This document shows positions 53,974 through 63,071 of a stretch of DNA of 64,000 nt, in pieces. The stretch comes from Lactococcus lactis (GTDB lineage Bacteria; Bacillota; Bacilli; Lactobacillales; Streptococcaceae). Made by a program: the position numbers and the translations under genes. Position 1 is the stretch's first letter, and each line of letters opens with the position of its first letter. The stretch lies in NCBI RefSeq assembly GCF_029023865.1, contig NZ_CP118969.1, positions 2,232,001 to 2,296,000 of the forward strand. Direction: 5' to 3'. The notes under the pieces were generated by a model that was not told the DNA's origin, made no database searches, and saw nothing but the letters and a program-made list of their open reading frames with translations.

Positions 53974-55679
53974 TTATTCTTGAATCAATTTGCTAAATGG
54001 AATCAATCCTTGAGTTTGATATTCTTTTTCAAATTCAGCAGAATCAAGTTGCAATTGTTCAACAGGTAATGGACGATGGTCAAAGATGTTGACATTGATG
54101 ACCGTTGGACGATTCGCTTCTTTAGCTTTTGCAAAAGCTTCTTTTAATTCTGACAAATTATTAACATCAAAACCTAAAGCTCCCAAAGCCGCCGCAGAAG
54201 CGCCAAAATTAGCACCTATCAAATCAATTCCTGAGTGTGGTTGTTTGGCATCATCTTGTTCTGCTTCGATAAATCCAAGGCTCTTATTGGTCAAAACAAC
54301 ATTGATAATTGGTAAGTTATATTTGACCTGAGTAAGAATATCTGGCATCACCATTGCCCAAGCTCCGTCACCAGAAATTGACCAAACTTGACGGTCTGGA
54401 TATTGCGCTTTCGCACCAATTGCTGCAGGTAGAGCATAACCCATTGTCGCATACCAGCCACTTGTTGTAAATTTTTGATCCTTACTTGTATCGAGAAGTC
54501 TCATTCCATCAATTGTGACATTTCCTACATCAACTTGGAAAATGGCGTCATCAGTGGCCATGTCATTAATGGCTTTAAAGACAGGTTCTACTTCCAAAGG
54601 TGAGCTGTCAATGACTGAACGTTTTTCAAGCCACTCTACCCAATTTTCTTTGTCTGCTAGTGCTGCGCGATACCAATTTGTTTCTGGAAGTTGTTCTCCC
54701 ACTTCCATTAATTTCTTAATTGTCAGTTTGGCATCTGCCAAAATAGCTAAATCTACTTGATGACGACGTCCAAATTTAGTTCCGTCAATATCAACTTGTA
54801 TGTATTTAGCATCTTTAGGAATAAAGAAACTTTGGAATGGCATGTCTGAACCTAAGAACAAAACAGCATCTGTGTTAGACGCAATTTCTACCCCAGGTTT
54901 AGAGGCCACTCGACCAGCTGACCCCATGTAAGCAGGGGCATTGTCAGGAATAATTCCTTTTCCTAAGGCAGAACTCAAAATTGGAGCATGAAGCATTTTA
55001 GAAAGTTCTAAGATTTCCTTGTGCGGGCTCCTCTTGTTCCTTGACCAATATAAATCAAAGGGCGTTTTGCTTCTTTTAGTATTTTCCATGCTTCTTGGAT
55101 TTTTTCAGCCGCAGGTTCTAGTGGCAAAGGTTTTTGATATAGATTAGCGCTAGAAACATAATTATCTTCAATTTCTTGCCAACCTAAATCTTTGGGAATG
55201 GTAATGACGGCAACACCACGTTTGGCATAGGCTTGACGAATCGCTTCATCAACTACTGCTGGCATTTGTTCTGCGGTCATTACTGTTCTGTTATAGACAC
55301 TAACGTCAGCAAACATTGGATTTTCATTTAATTCTTGGAAATAATTAGTGTTCATTGCACTCGTTGGAACTTGACCAACCAAGGCAAGTACTGGAACATG
55401 GTCATATTGAGCATCATATAATCCATTTAACAAGTGAACGGCTCCTGGCCCTGCTGAACCAAAGGTTACTCCGATTTCTCCGGTTACTTTTGCTTCCCCA
55501 ACGGCTGCTAAAGCACCCACTTCTTCGTGACGAACTTGAATGTAATTTAATGTGTCTCTTCGGTTATATAATGCGTTCATTGTCGAATCAATTGACCCAC
55601 CGGGTAAACCGTAAATATTTTTGACACCCCAATCTTCAATAACTTTTAACATTGCATCTGATGCATTTATTTTTGTCAT
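53974..55679 (-). pseudogene. Pyruvate oxidase, split by a frameshift
   Basis: The first frame (55008-55679) holds the N-terminal TPP-binding domain (MTKINASDAMLKVIEDWGVK, GLPGGSIDSTMNALY, RHEEVGALAAVGEAKVTG). The second (53974-55089) holds the central FAD domain and C-terminal TPP domain (SISGDGAWAMVMPDILTQVKYNLP, GDG...N motif). The genes join at IYIGQGTRGAR / KEILELSKML. A duplicated CA (plus-strand TGTG at 55020-55023) adds two bases and breaks the frame; removing it gives a continuous enzyme of about 568 residues. It would make acetyl phosphate, CO2 and H2O2. Promoter TTTACA-17-TATAAT and ribosome binding site AAGGAGAATATC remain intact. Confidence 0.85.
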
Positions 55680-55784
55680 GATATTCTCCTTGTCCTTAAA
55701 TCTATCAACTACTAACTACTTTGAAACTACTTTATATACTAATTTCTCCTTTCGCCGTAAGTAAATAAATTACTTTTCAAGTAA

Positions 55785-55813
55785 ATTATAGGTCAAAAAA
55801 ATCTAAATGTAAA
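55785..55813 (-). promoter_or_regulatory. Promoter of pyruvate oxidase
   Basis: Leftward TTTACA (55808-55813), 17 bases, TATAAT (55785-55790). The leader of about 100 bases contains an AAGTAA/TTACTT hairpin and an extra AAAGGAG (55746-55752) with no gene after it. Confidence 0.75.
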
Positions 55814-55860
55814 CTATTTGAGTCCAGCCATTTATTTTTTTAGTCTGTCAGCAATAACTA

Positions 55861-55896
55861 AAAAAGAACTGTAAACTAAACAGTACAGTTCTTTTT
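55861..55896 (-). terminator. Terminator after the serine hydrolase gene
   Basis: Arms AAAAAGAACTGTA and TACAGTTCTTTTT around 10 bases; it overlaps the end of the gene. Confidence 0.88.
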
Positions 55897-56862
55897 ATTT
55901 AAGTCTTGATCTAAGGTCAAATGGCTGATTAAAAATTTTATCAAGAAGTCACGTTCTTCAATCCATTTTTCTCGATTATCTTTTAAATGGACACGATTTG
56001 ATAAGAAAACGACTGCTTTTTTGATGCGAGGATTAATTAATAAAAAAGTTCCGGTATAACCAGTATGAAGCAACCAATCATCATTTGACCCGAGTAAGTC
56101 CCAAGCCAAACTTCTTTTTTTATCTCCGTCAGCATAATTTTTTGTCAGCTTTAAATATTTTTCTTCTTGAAAATAAGCTTGACTAAATAAAATTAAATCA
56201 GACATCGTTGAAAATAAGCCGGCTGAGCCACAATGATTTTTTAAAACTTGAGCTTTAGGGTCATGAACTGTTCCTACTGGGATGTTTTGACTTGTTGGTA
56301 CTGCATTTTCTACTGGTCCAAAACTTGTGTCAGTCATTTTCCAGTCTTCAAATACTTGTTTGTAAAAGATTTTATCTAGACTTTCTCCATAATATTCTTC
56401 TAATAAAAAACCTAGTAAAATAAAATTAATATCTGTATATTTGAAGGTCTTATTGTCAGTAACTTTAATCTGATTAATTGCTTCTGTCAGTTCTTTTGCG
56501 TTTAGCTTATCTCTATTTTTTATGAAAGGATCAATACCAGAAGTGTGTGTCAGTAATTGCCGCAAGCTGACGCTTCTGTCAGTAAATTTAGAATAATATT
56601 TTTGAAGAGGGGCATCAATTTCTAACTTTCCTGCTAGGACAAGATTAATGACGGCTGTTCCGGTGCCCACTACTTTTGTCAAAGAAGCTAAATCCCATTT
56701 TTTTCCCTGAGTGAGCTTGATTGTTTCAGGATAAATTGCTGAATTTCCTAAAAGATACTCCTCGACTTTTTCTCCTTCAATAATTGCGAAATTGACACCT
56801 GGGAAAACGTCACACTCAATATAATCTTCGATTATTTTTAAAAATTCTTGTTGATTTTTCAT
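55876..56862 (-). CDS. Beta-lactamase-family serine hydrolase
   Basis: The 328-residue protein has the class C-like S-x-x-K motif S60-L-T-K63 in WDLASLTKVVG, a Y-x-N-like YTD in FKYTDINFILLG and HTGYTGT in place of K-T-G. These put it in the serine beta-lactamase/DD-peptidase/esterase superfamily. No signal peptide is visible, so it is probably cytoplasmic and more likely an esterase or peptidase than a resistance enzyme. Its stop lies within its own terminator. Confidence 0.85.
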   Translation of the reverse strand: MKNQQEFLKIIEDYIECDVFPGVNFAIIEGEKVEEYLLGNSAIYPETIKLTQGKKWDLASLTKVVGTGTAVINLVLAGKLEIDAPLQKYYSKFTDRSVSLRQLLTHTSGIDPFIKNRDKLNAKELTEAINQIKVTDNKTFKYTDINFILLGFLLEEYYGESLDKIFYKQVFEDWKMTDTSFGPVENAVPTSQNIPVGTVHDPKAQVLKNHCGSAGLFSTMSDLILFSQAYFQEEKYLKLTKNYADGDKKRSLAWDLLGSNDDWLLHTGYTGTFLLINPRIKKAVVFLSNRVHLKDNREKWIEERDFLIKFLISHLTLDQDLNKKNCTV

Positions 56863-56893
56863 GTTTCAACCTTCGTTTCTGATTTACTTTGAG

Positions 56894-56927
56894 TAAAAAA
56901 ACTTGTCAAAAATTAACAAGTTTTTTT
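56894..56927 (-). terminator. Terminator after the cppA-like gene
   Basis: Arms AAAAAAACTTGT and ACAAGTTTTTTT around CAAAAATTA. Confidence 0.88.
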
Positions 56928-56934
56928 AAAATTA

Positions 56935-57714
56935 TTATTTTACAAACCAAAGTTCTACATGGTCAGGAACTTCTAATGAAAAAGTTTTAGCTGAGCCATC
57001 CAAATATGTTCCGTCCACATCAGAAAATTGATGAGCAAAATCTTTCAAATCAAAATCTTTATCAATCATGAACACTAAAAACTCAAGGTCAAGTACTTCA
57101 TCGGTTCCTGCAGCTAAATCTTCGCTTTCTTCAACACTAAAAGTCAAAGTTACAAAAGGAAATTCAATTTGGTTATTGATTGCTTTAAGACCAAAAACTG
57201 ATTCATAAAATTCAATAATTGATTGGTTAGCAACATTCAAATCCATTGCTATAATTTCAAAATCTGACAAACCTTTAAAAGTTTTATCTTCCTCAAGCTC
57301 AATTTCTGATTTATCAATTTCTGTCAGTGATGATAAATCTGTCAGTAAATCTGATGTTACCAAAAAAAGTTCTGCTTCAGGCGAAAGTGCTGAAAAAGCA
57401 AAGCCGTTTTTTCCTTTATAGACCTTAGAAATCTTGTCCAAGTTACGAACAATTAATTGCTCAATCTCAGATGAATTAGCTTTGATCACCGTTTGCCCGT
57501 GTTTTTTCAATCCTTCAACAGGACGAAAACCTGGTGATTCTTCTAATTGAAACCGATCTTTTTTCGCTTCATGCCCACCAAGCCATACCATTGCGCCTTC
57601 TTCTACCAAGACTTTAAAGCCAAGCACTTCACGGTAGAAATCTAAATTTTCTTCACGGTTAAGCACACGATAGACTGGTTGAAAAGCGGTAATATGATTT
57701 ATAATCTCGCTCAT
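56935..57714 (-). CDS. CppA-like VOC-superfamily protein
   Basis: I start at 57714, with ATGGAGGCTAAA upstream. The 259-residue protein has two glyoxalase-like halves: PVYRVLNREENLDFYREVLGFKVL at the N-terminus and DLNVANQSIIEFYESVFGLKA in the second half. It matches the streptococcal CppA family, named for a reported complement C3-degrading activity, although the VOC fold suggests a metal-dependent enzyme or binding protein. The C-terminal part (HVELWFVK) is intact. A single gene with its own terminator. Confidence 0.82.
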   Translation of the reverse strand: MSEIINHITAFQPVYRVLNREENLDFYREVLGFKVLVEEGAMVWLGGHEAKKDRFQLEESPGFRPVEGLKKHGQTVIKANSSEIEQLIVRNLDKISKVYKGKNGFAFSALSPEAELFLVTSDLLTDLSSLTEIDKSEIELEEDKTFKGLSDFEIIAMDLNVANQSIIEFYESVFGLKAINNQIEFPFVTLTFSVEESEDLAAGTDEVLDLEFLVFMIDKDFDLKDFAHQFSDVDGTYLDGSAKTFSLEVPDHVELWFVK

Positions 57715-58067
57715 TTTAGCCTCCATTGATTACATTTACAAATAACTATCTCTTATTTTCGCAAATTTCAAGGAAATTATCAACGATTTATATCTTTTAG
57801 TTTTTCTTTCTACATTAAATGTGTAATTTTAAAATCTCAATAAAAAAACTCATAGTCGTTAACCATGGGCATTTTTAAGGATAGTTTTAAGTACATATCT
57901 AGGTACGAACAAAGTTAGACTGACCTTTTAGTGTGGTTGCCAGATATGCACATTTTTGAGGTAGCTCTATTTTACTACAATTTATTCAAGTCCAGATTAA
58001 CAAAAGTTATCAACAAAAATGAAATATTTTCTTCTGCTGACAGCTATTACTATGCTATAATATTGAC
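57715..58067. other. Divergent gap with a possible small RNA on the minus strand
   Basis: No gene is visible in 353 bases. On the minus strand, from about 57965, a non-repetitive stretch runs to an imperfect hairpin (CCCATGG/CTATGAG) followed by seven T's (57842-57872), which looks like a terminator. A short RNA of about 100-120 bases is possible. The rest contains the promoter of the CPBP protease gene at its right end. Confidence 0.35.
58053..58061 (+). promoter_or_regulatory. Extended -10 giving a leaderless CPBP protease message
   Basis: TGCTATAAT (58053-58061) ends six bases before the ATG at 58068. No ribosome binding site fits between them. Confidence 0.7.
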
Positions 58068-58853
58068 ATGTTTAATATAGAAAAACTTCAATCATTAGCC
58101 AAATATCGTTGGGTAATTGTAATTATTTTGGCGCTACTTTTTTCAGCCTTATCTGTCAGTATTTTTCATTTGCCATTTTTAATGACAGCTCTCGTATTAT
58201 CGATTGTTGGATTAATTTTTGCTTATCACAAATCAGTTTGGTTGGTGCTCTTTATTTTATCTAACTTACCAATGCTTGCGACAACCATTTTTGCTTATCA
58301 GCACCATTTCACAACCTTAGATACCGTCATCTTTTTCATTATCTTTTTACTTACGATTATTTCTTCTTATCTGATTGCTCGTAAAGCTGATATTATCCCT
58401 AAAATAAGTTGGAAATATTTTCCTCCTTTAAAAATAATAATTGGTTTTGCTTTGCTTTTTCTGGTCTCTATTCTGACAGGAATTTTTGCTCAAATTATCA
58501 ATCAAAGTCCAACAACCAGTAATCAAGATTCACTAAACGAATTACAAAAAGTGATTCCAATTGCTGTCTTTGCGACCCAAACACTTGCTGCTGGTTTTTT
58601 AGAGGAACTTGTTTATCGGGTAGGAATTTTTGAAGTCATTTTCAAAAATCAAAAATATTTTGCTTTTTTAACGGCATTGCTCCTTTTTGCTTACATGCAT
58701 GGTCCTACTGACCTCTATAGTTGGTTAACTTACGGTTTAATGAGTCTTGTGCTTACCAGTCTTTATGCTAAATATCGCAATTTTTATCTTAACATGAGTG
58801 TCCATCTTCTTTGGAATCTCTTTGGGTTAGTAATTGCGCTTGTGCTTAAATAA
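58068..58853 (+). CDS. CPBP family intramembrane metalloprotease
   Basis: The 261-residue membrane protein has about eight helices and the CPBP motifs: FLEELVYRVGIFEVIF (E-E-x-x-x-R), an F-x-x-x-H-type segment LFAYMHG, and MSVHLLWNLFG with the third metal-binding region. Family members process prenylated proteins in eukaryotes and are linked to bacteriocin immunity or protein maturation in lactic acid bacteria. The promoter sits six bases before the start, suggesting a leaderless message. A terminator with paired ACTGACAG arms follows. Confidence 0.88.
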   Translation: MFNIEKLQSLAKYRWVIVIILALLFSALSVSIFHLPFLMTALVLSIVGLIFAYHKSVWLVLFILSNLPMLATTIFAYQHHFTTLDTVIFFIIFLLTIISSYLIARKADIIPKISWKYFPPLKIIIGFALLFLVSILTGIFAQIINQSPTTSNQDSLNELQKVIPIAVFATQTLAAGFLEELVYRVGIFEVIFKNQKYFAFLTALLLFAYMHGPTDLYSWLTYGLMSLVLTSLYAKYRNFYLNMSVHLLWNLFGLVIALVLK

Positions 58854-58890
58854 AAAAAATACTGACAGAAATTCTGTCAGTATTTTTTTT
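58852..58890. terminator. Bidirectional ACTGACAG/CTGTCAGT terminator
   Basis: Seventeen-base arms, with ACTGACAG and CTGTCAGT at their inner ends around AAATT, flanked by eight A's and eight T's. It serves the CPBP gene and gla. Confidence 0.95.
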
Positions 58891-58895
58891 ATTTT

Positions 58896-59765
58896 TTAAA
58901 GATAAATCATTTTAAATAGAGCTACGGCTGCAAGTGATGCAAGAATTGGTGCCAAAACTGGAACCCATGCATACCACCATTTAGAAGAACCTTTTGCTTC
59001 ACCCAAAACTGATTTTGGTAAGAGACTGTGAACCAAACGTGGACCAAAGTCACGCGCTGGATTCAAACCAGGTCCTGTAGGACCGCCAAGAGCGACTACA
59101 AGTCCCATAACAAGGAATCCTAAGAATAAGTGAGCAACCATTTTAGAAGCTGAAGCTCCTGAGGCTTGAACCCAAATCTGATTCATAATGTCTGATGAAG
59201 AAACATCTGCTCCTTGACCTTTCAAGTAGTTTGTCATCCAAGTAATTGATTGACTACCAAAGAAGATATTTGTCGCAGCAACTGCTCCGAAGAACAAGAC
59301 GAATGATCCAACAAATTCATTCAAGAAACCATTAATTGTGGCTCCCAAACGAGTTTTTTCATCATTGTCATCAACATTATCGATTGTTGAGAAAGTTCCA
59401 AGAATAGCATTTGGATTTTGTGTTTTAAGATAGTATGGGCGATAAACCATAACAATCAATAATTGTCCAAACATCGCACCTAAAACTTGCGCAATAATAT
59501 ATTGAGCAACATGTGCCCAAGGAAAAAGTCCTGAGGCTGCAAGTCCAAGTGTGAAAGCTGGATTAATTTGTGAAGTAATATTACCGAAAGCAACTGCTGG
59601 TAGCATTACACCAAGTCCATAACCCCAACCAATAATCATCCAAGATTGTGCGTGAGCTTTTGTACCTTTAAGTTCAACGTTGGCAACCGCACCATTACCC
59701 ATGATGATGAGTAGCGCAGTTCCGACAAATTCAGTGATATATTTCACTGTCCATGTAACATCCAT
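58896..59765 (-). CDS. gla: Aquaglyceroporin (glycerol facilitator)
   Basis: The 289-residue MIP-family channel has both NPA-type boxes (INPAFTLGLA and NPARDFGPR), six membrane helices plus half-helices, and an unusually long loop between helices 3 and 4 (about residues 115-140, acidic). Length and position divergent from pepX match the L. lactis GlaLlac channel, which passes both water and glycerol. GGAGGG lies 11 bases before the ATG. Confidence 0.94.
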   Translation of the reverse strand: MDVTWTVKYITEFVGTALLIIMGNGAVANVELKGTKAHAQSWMIIGWGYGLGVMLPAVAFGNITSQINPAFTLGLAASGLFPWAHVAQYIIAQVLGAMFGQLLIVMVYRPYYLKTQNPNAILGTFSTIDNVDDNDEKTRLGATINGFLNEFVGSFVLFFGAVAATNIFFGSQSITWMTNYLKGQGADVSSSDIMNQIWVQASGASASKMVAHLFLGFLVMGLVVALGGPTGPGLNPARDFGPRLVHSLLPKSVLGEAKGSSKWWYAWVPVLAPILASLAAVALFKMIYL

Positions 59766-59891
59766 TTTTTATGGAACCCTCCAAAATTTGATTTTAATAT
59801 AATAACCTCAGCTATTATATCAGAAAAGCGCGCTTGCTTCAAATATTCATTGGAAATTAGACCCTTTTAGTCTGATTATTTACTGAAAATT

Positions 59892-59900
59892 TGCTATAAT
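59892..59900 (+). promoter_or_regulatory. Extended -10 promoter of pepX
   Basis: TGCTATAAT with no good -35 box. The leader of about 30 bases carries TATGGAGGAC as ribosome binding site. Confidence 0.65.
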
Positions 59901-59936
59901 TAAAAGAATTATCATGCTTTTTATGGAGGACTTAAG

Positions 59937-62228
59937 ATGCGCTTTAATCATTTTTCAATTGTTGATAAAAACTTTGATGAACAACTAGCAGAACTTGATC
60001 AGCTTGGGTTTCGTTGGTCTGTTTTTTGGGATGAAAAGAAAATTTTAAAAGATTTTCTCATTCAAAGTCCTACTGATATGACTGTTTTACAAGCAAATAC
60101 TGAGCTAGATGTCATTGAATTCTTAAAATCCTCTATTGAATTAGATTGGGAAATTTTCTGGAATATTGCTTTGCAACTTCTTGACTTTGTTCCAAATTTT
60201 GATTTTGAAATAGGAAAAGCAACTGAATTTGCTAAAAAACTTAATCTTCCACAAAGGGATGTTGAAATGACAACTGAAACTATCATCTCTGCTTTTTACT
60301 ATTTACTTTGTAGCCGTCGTAAAAGCGGGATGATTCTTGTTGAACATTGGGTTTCAGAAGGTCTTCTTCCTTTGGATAATCACTATCACTTTTTCAATGA
60401 CAAATCATTGGCAACTTTTGATTCTTCGCTCCTTGAACGTGAGGTAGTTTGGGTTGAAAGTCCAGTTGATACTGAGCAAAAAGGAAAAAATGACTTAATT
60501 AAAATTCAAATTATCCGTCCAAAAAGTACAGAAAAGCTTCCGGTTGTGATGACCGCAAGTCCTTATCATTTGGGAATCAATGAGAAAGCAAATGATTTAG
60601 CGCTTCATGAAATGAATGTTGATTTGGAAAAAAAGGACAGTCACAAAATTCATGTCCAAGGAAAGCTTCCACAAAAACGTCCATCTGAAACCAAAGAACT
60701 TCCTATTGTAGATAAAGCACCTTATCGCTTTACTCATGGTTGGACTTATTCTTTAAATGACTACTTTTTGACGCGTGGTTTTGCTTCTATTTATGTGGCT
60801 GGTGTTGGAACGCGTGGCTCAAATGGCTTCCAAACTTCAGGCGATTATCAGCAAATTTACAGTATGACTGCTGTCATTGATTGGTTAAATGGCCGAACTC
60901 GTGCCTATACTTCTCGTAAAAAGACGCATGAAATTAAGGCCACTTGGGCAAACGGAAAAGTAGCCATGACAGGAAAGTCATATTTAGGAACGATGGCTTA
61001 TGGTGCTGCTACTACTGGAGTCGATGGACTTGAAGTCATCTTAGCTGAAGCTGGAATTTCTTCTTGGTATAATTACTATCGTGAGAATGGTCTTGTCCGT
61101 TCTCCTGGTGGCTTTCCTGGTGAAGATTTAGATGTGCTTGCTGCACTGACTTACTCACGAAATCTTGATGGTGCTGATTATTTAAAAGGAAATGCTGAAT
61201 ACGAAAAACGCTTAGCAGAAATGACCACTGCTTTAGACCGTAAGTCTGGTGATTATAATCAATTTTGGCATGACCGAAATTATTTAATCAATTCTGACCA
61301 AGTTAAAGCTGACGTCCTAATTGTTCACGGCTTACAAGACTGGAATGTTACACCCGAACAAGCTTATAATTTTTGGCAGGCTCTGCCAGAAGGTCATGCC
61401 AAGCATGCCTTTCTACATCGTGGGGCTCATATTTATATGAATTCTTGGCAATCCATTGATTTTTCTGAGACAATCAATGCTTATTTCTCTGCCAAATTAT
61501 TAGATAGAGATTTAAATTTAAATCTTCCACCCGTTATTTTACAGGAAAATTCTAAAGAACAAGTTTGGTCAGCTGTCAGTAAATTTGGGGGCGATGACCA
61601 GCTCAAACTCCCTCTTGGGAAAACGGCGGTTTCTTTTGCTCAATTTGATAACCACTATGATGATGAAAGCTTCAAAAAGTATTCTAAAGATTTCAATGTC
61701 TTTAAAAAAGATTTATTTGAAAATAAAGCTAACGAAGCTGTCATTGATTTAGAACTTCCTTCTGAGTTAACAATTAATGGTCCAATTGAACTAGAAATCA
61801 GACTAAAATTAAATGATAGTAAAGGGCTCTTATCTGCTCAAATTATTGATTTTGGTCCCAAAAAACGGCTGGAAGATAAAGCAAGAGTAAAAGATTTTAA
61901 AGTTCTTGACCGTGGCCGAAACTTCATGTTAGATGATTTGGTTGAACTTCCTCTTGTCGAAAGTCCTTATCAGTTGGTCACTAAAGGATTTACCAATCTC
62001 CAAAACAAAGATTTACTGACGGTCAGTGATTTAAAAGCTGACGAATGGTTTACGCTCAAATTTGAACTACAACCAACGATTTATCATTTAGAAAAAGCGG
62101 ATAAACTTCGGGTCATACTCTATAGTACTGACTTTGAACATACGGTTCGTGATAATCGTAAAGTGACTTACGAGATTGATTTATCTCAATCCAAACTCAT
62201 TATTCCTATTGAAAGTGTGAAAAAATAA
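59937..62228 (+). CDS. pepX: X-prolyl dipeptidyl aminopeptidase
   Basis: The 763-residue enzyme has the known PepX layout: N-terminal oligomerisation helices, an alpha/beta hydrolase domain with nucleophile Ser348 in [16 protein letters not shown] near the catalytic Asp, HRGAHIYM with the catalytic His, and a C-terminal beta domain. It releases X-Pro dipeptides from casein peptides in the cytoplasm. Length and Ser position match the published L. lactis enzyme. A C26 peptidase gene follows one base later. Confidence 0.97.
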   Translation: MRFNHFSIVDKNFDEQLAELDQLGFRWSVFWDEKKILKDFLIQSPTDMTVLQANTELDVIEFLKSSIELDWEIFWNIALQLLDFVPNFDFEIGKATEFAKKLNLPQRDVEMTTETIISAFYYLLCSRRKSGMILVEHWVSEGLLPLDNHYHFFNDKSLATFDSSLLEREVVWVESPVDTEQKGKNDLIKIQIIRPKSTEKLPVVMTASPYHLGINEKANDLALHEMNVDLEKKDSHKIHVQGKLPQKRPSETKELPIVDKAPYRFTHGWTYSLNDYFLTRGFASIYVAGVGTRGSNGFQTSGDYQQIYSMTAVIDWLNGRTRAYTSRKKTHEIKATWANGKVAMTGKSYLGTMAYGAATTGVDGLEVILAEAGISSWYNYYRENGLVRSPGGFPGEDLDVLAALTYSRNLDGADYLKGNAEYEKRLAEMTTALDRKSGDYNQFWHDRNYLINSDQVKADVLIVHGLQDWNVTPEQAYNFWQALPEGHAKHAFLHRGAHIYMNSWQSIDFSETINAYFSAKLLDRDLNLNLPPVILQENSKEQVWSAVSKFGGDDQLKLPLGKTAVSFAQFDNHYDDESFKKYSKDFNVFKKDLFENKANEAVIDLELPSELTINGPIELEIRLKLNDSKGLLSAQIIDFGPKKRLEDKARVKDFKVLDRGRNFMLDDLVELPLVESPYQLVTKGFTNLQNKDLLTVSDLKADEWFTLKFELQPTIYHLEKADKLRVILYSTDFEHTVRDNRKVTYEIDLSQSKLIIPIESVKK

Positions 62229-62229
62229 G

Positions 62230-62922
62230 ATGGCAATTATTGGAATTCTTGGAACTCCTTACAATACAGTTGAACAATCCCCCTTTTGGTGGAACAAAGT
62301 AAGCTATACTCGTCAATCATTTATTGATGTTTTTCAGGATTTAGGTCATACTGTGATTATTCTTCCTGTTGACAAAACCGAAAATATAAAAAATTACCTG
62401 ACACTGGTAGATAAAATTGTACTGACTGGTGGGGCAGATGTCAGTCCTTATCTATATGGTGAGGAGCCTAATGCTAAATTAGGAACAACTGATCCGATTC
62501 GTGACCGTTTTGAGCTTGCCACAATCAAAGCTGCTCTAGAAGCAAATAAACCTATTTTGGGCATTTGTCGTGGCCTACAGTTACTCAATGTTTATTTTGG
62601 CGGAAGTCTTTATCAAGACTTGAGTCAAACTTCAAGTCAGATAAAACATCTCCAAAGTCCAACTCATCATATTAGTGTTGAAAAAGAAAGTGCCTTGGGC
62701 TTCTTGCCTGAAAATTATATGGTTAATTCTTTCCATCATCAAGTCATTAAAGATTTGGGCCAAGGCTTGACGGCCATTGCTCATGGAAACGATGGCTTAG
62801 TTGAAGCGATTGAAAATAAAGAAAAACATGTGCTTGCTGTCCAATGGCACCCAGAATGTACTTGGGAAACTGAGCATTTTGATAAGAAAATTTTTGAAAT
62901 TTTCGCTAACGGAACCATATAA
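62230..62922 (+). CDS. Class I glutamine amidotransferase-like (C26) peptidase
   Basis: The 230-residue protein has the nucleophile Cys113 in LGICRGLQLLNVYFGG and the catalytic His-Glu in VQWHPECTWE. It belongs to the peptidase C26 group (gamma-glutamyl-GABA hydrolase/PuuD type). It probably cleaves gamma-glutamyl compounds; the substrate is unknown. It starts one base after the pepX stop, with a weak ribosome binding site inside pepX, so the two are co-translated. A terminator follows. Confidence 0.88.
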   Translation: MAIIGILGTPYNTVEQSPFWWNKVSYTRQSFIDVFQDLGHTVIILPVDKTENIKNYLTLVDKIVLTGGADVSPYLYGEEPNAKLGTTDPIRDRFELATIKAALEANKPILGICRGLQLLNVYFGGSLYQDLSQTSSQIKHLQSPTHHISVEKESALGFLPENYMVNSFHHQVIKDLGQGLTAIAHGNDGLVEAIENKEKHVLAVQWHPECTWETEHFDKKIFEIFANGTI

Positions 62923-62929
62923 AAGTTAA

Positions 62930-62965
62930 AAAACCGTCATAAATCTTTTTTATGGTGGTTTTTTT
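62930..62965 (+). terminator. Terminator after the pepX operon
   Basis: Arms AAAACCGTCATAAA and TTTATGGTGGTTTT (two G-T pairs), then TTT. Confidence 0.88.
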
Positions 62966-62997
62966 AAGATTATGTTAATATTATGTCTATATTAAAA

Positions 62998-63048
62998 GTC
63001 AGCTCACTCGTAACCAACTTCCAAATTTAAAATAAAAACTGAGCTGAC
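62998..63048 (+). promoter_or_regulatory. Leader inverted repeat before the substrate-binding gene
   Basis: Perfect arms GTCAGCTCA and TGAGCTGAC are separated by 33 bases. The left arm lies just after a TATATT -10 candidate and the right arm ends about 10 bases before the GAGGAG ribosome binding site, so the repeat spans nearly the whole leader. Confidence 0.55.
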
Positions 63049-63071
63049 AAAATTTCTGAGGAGAAATTGAT

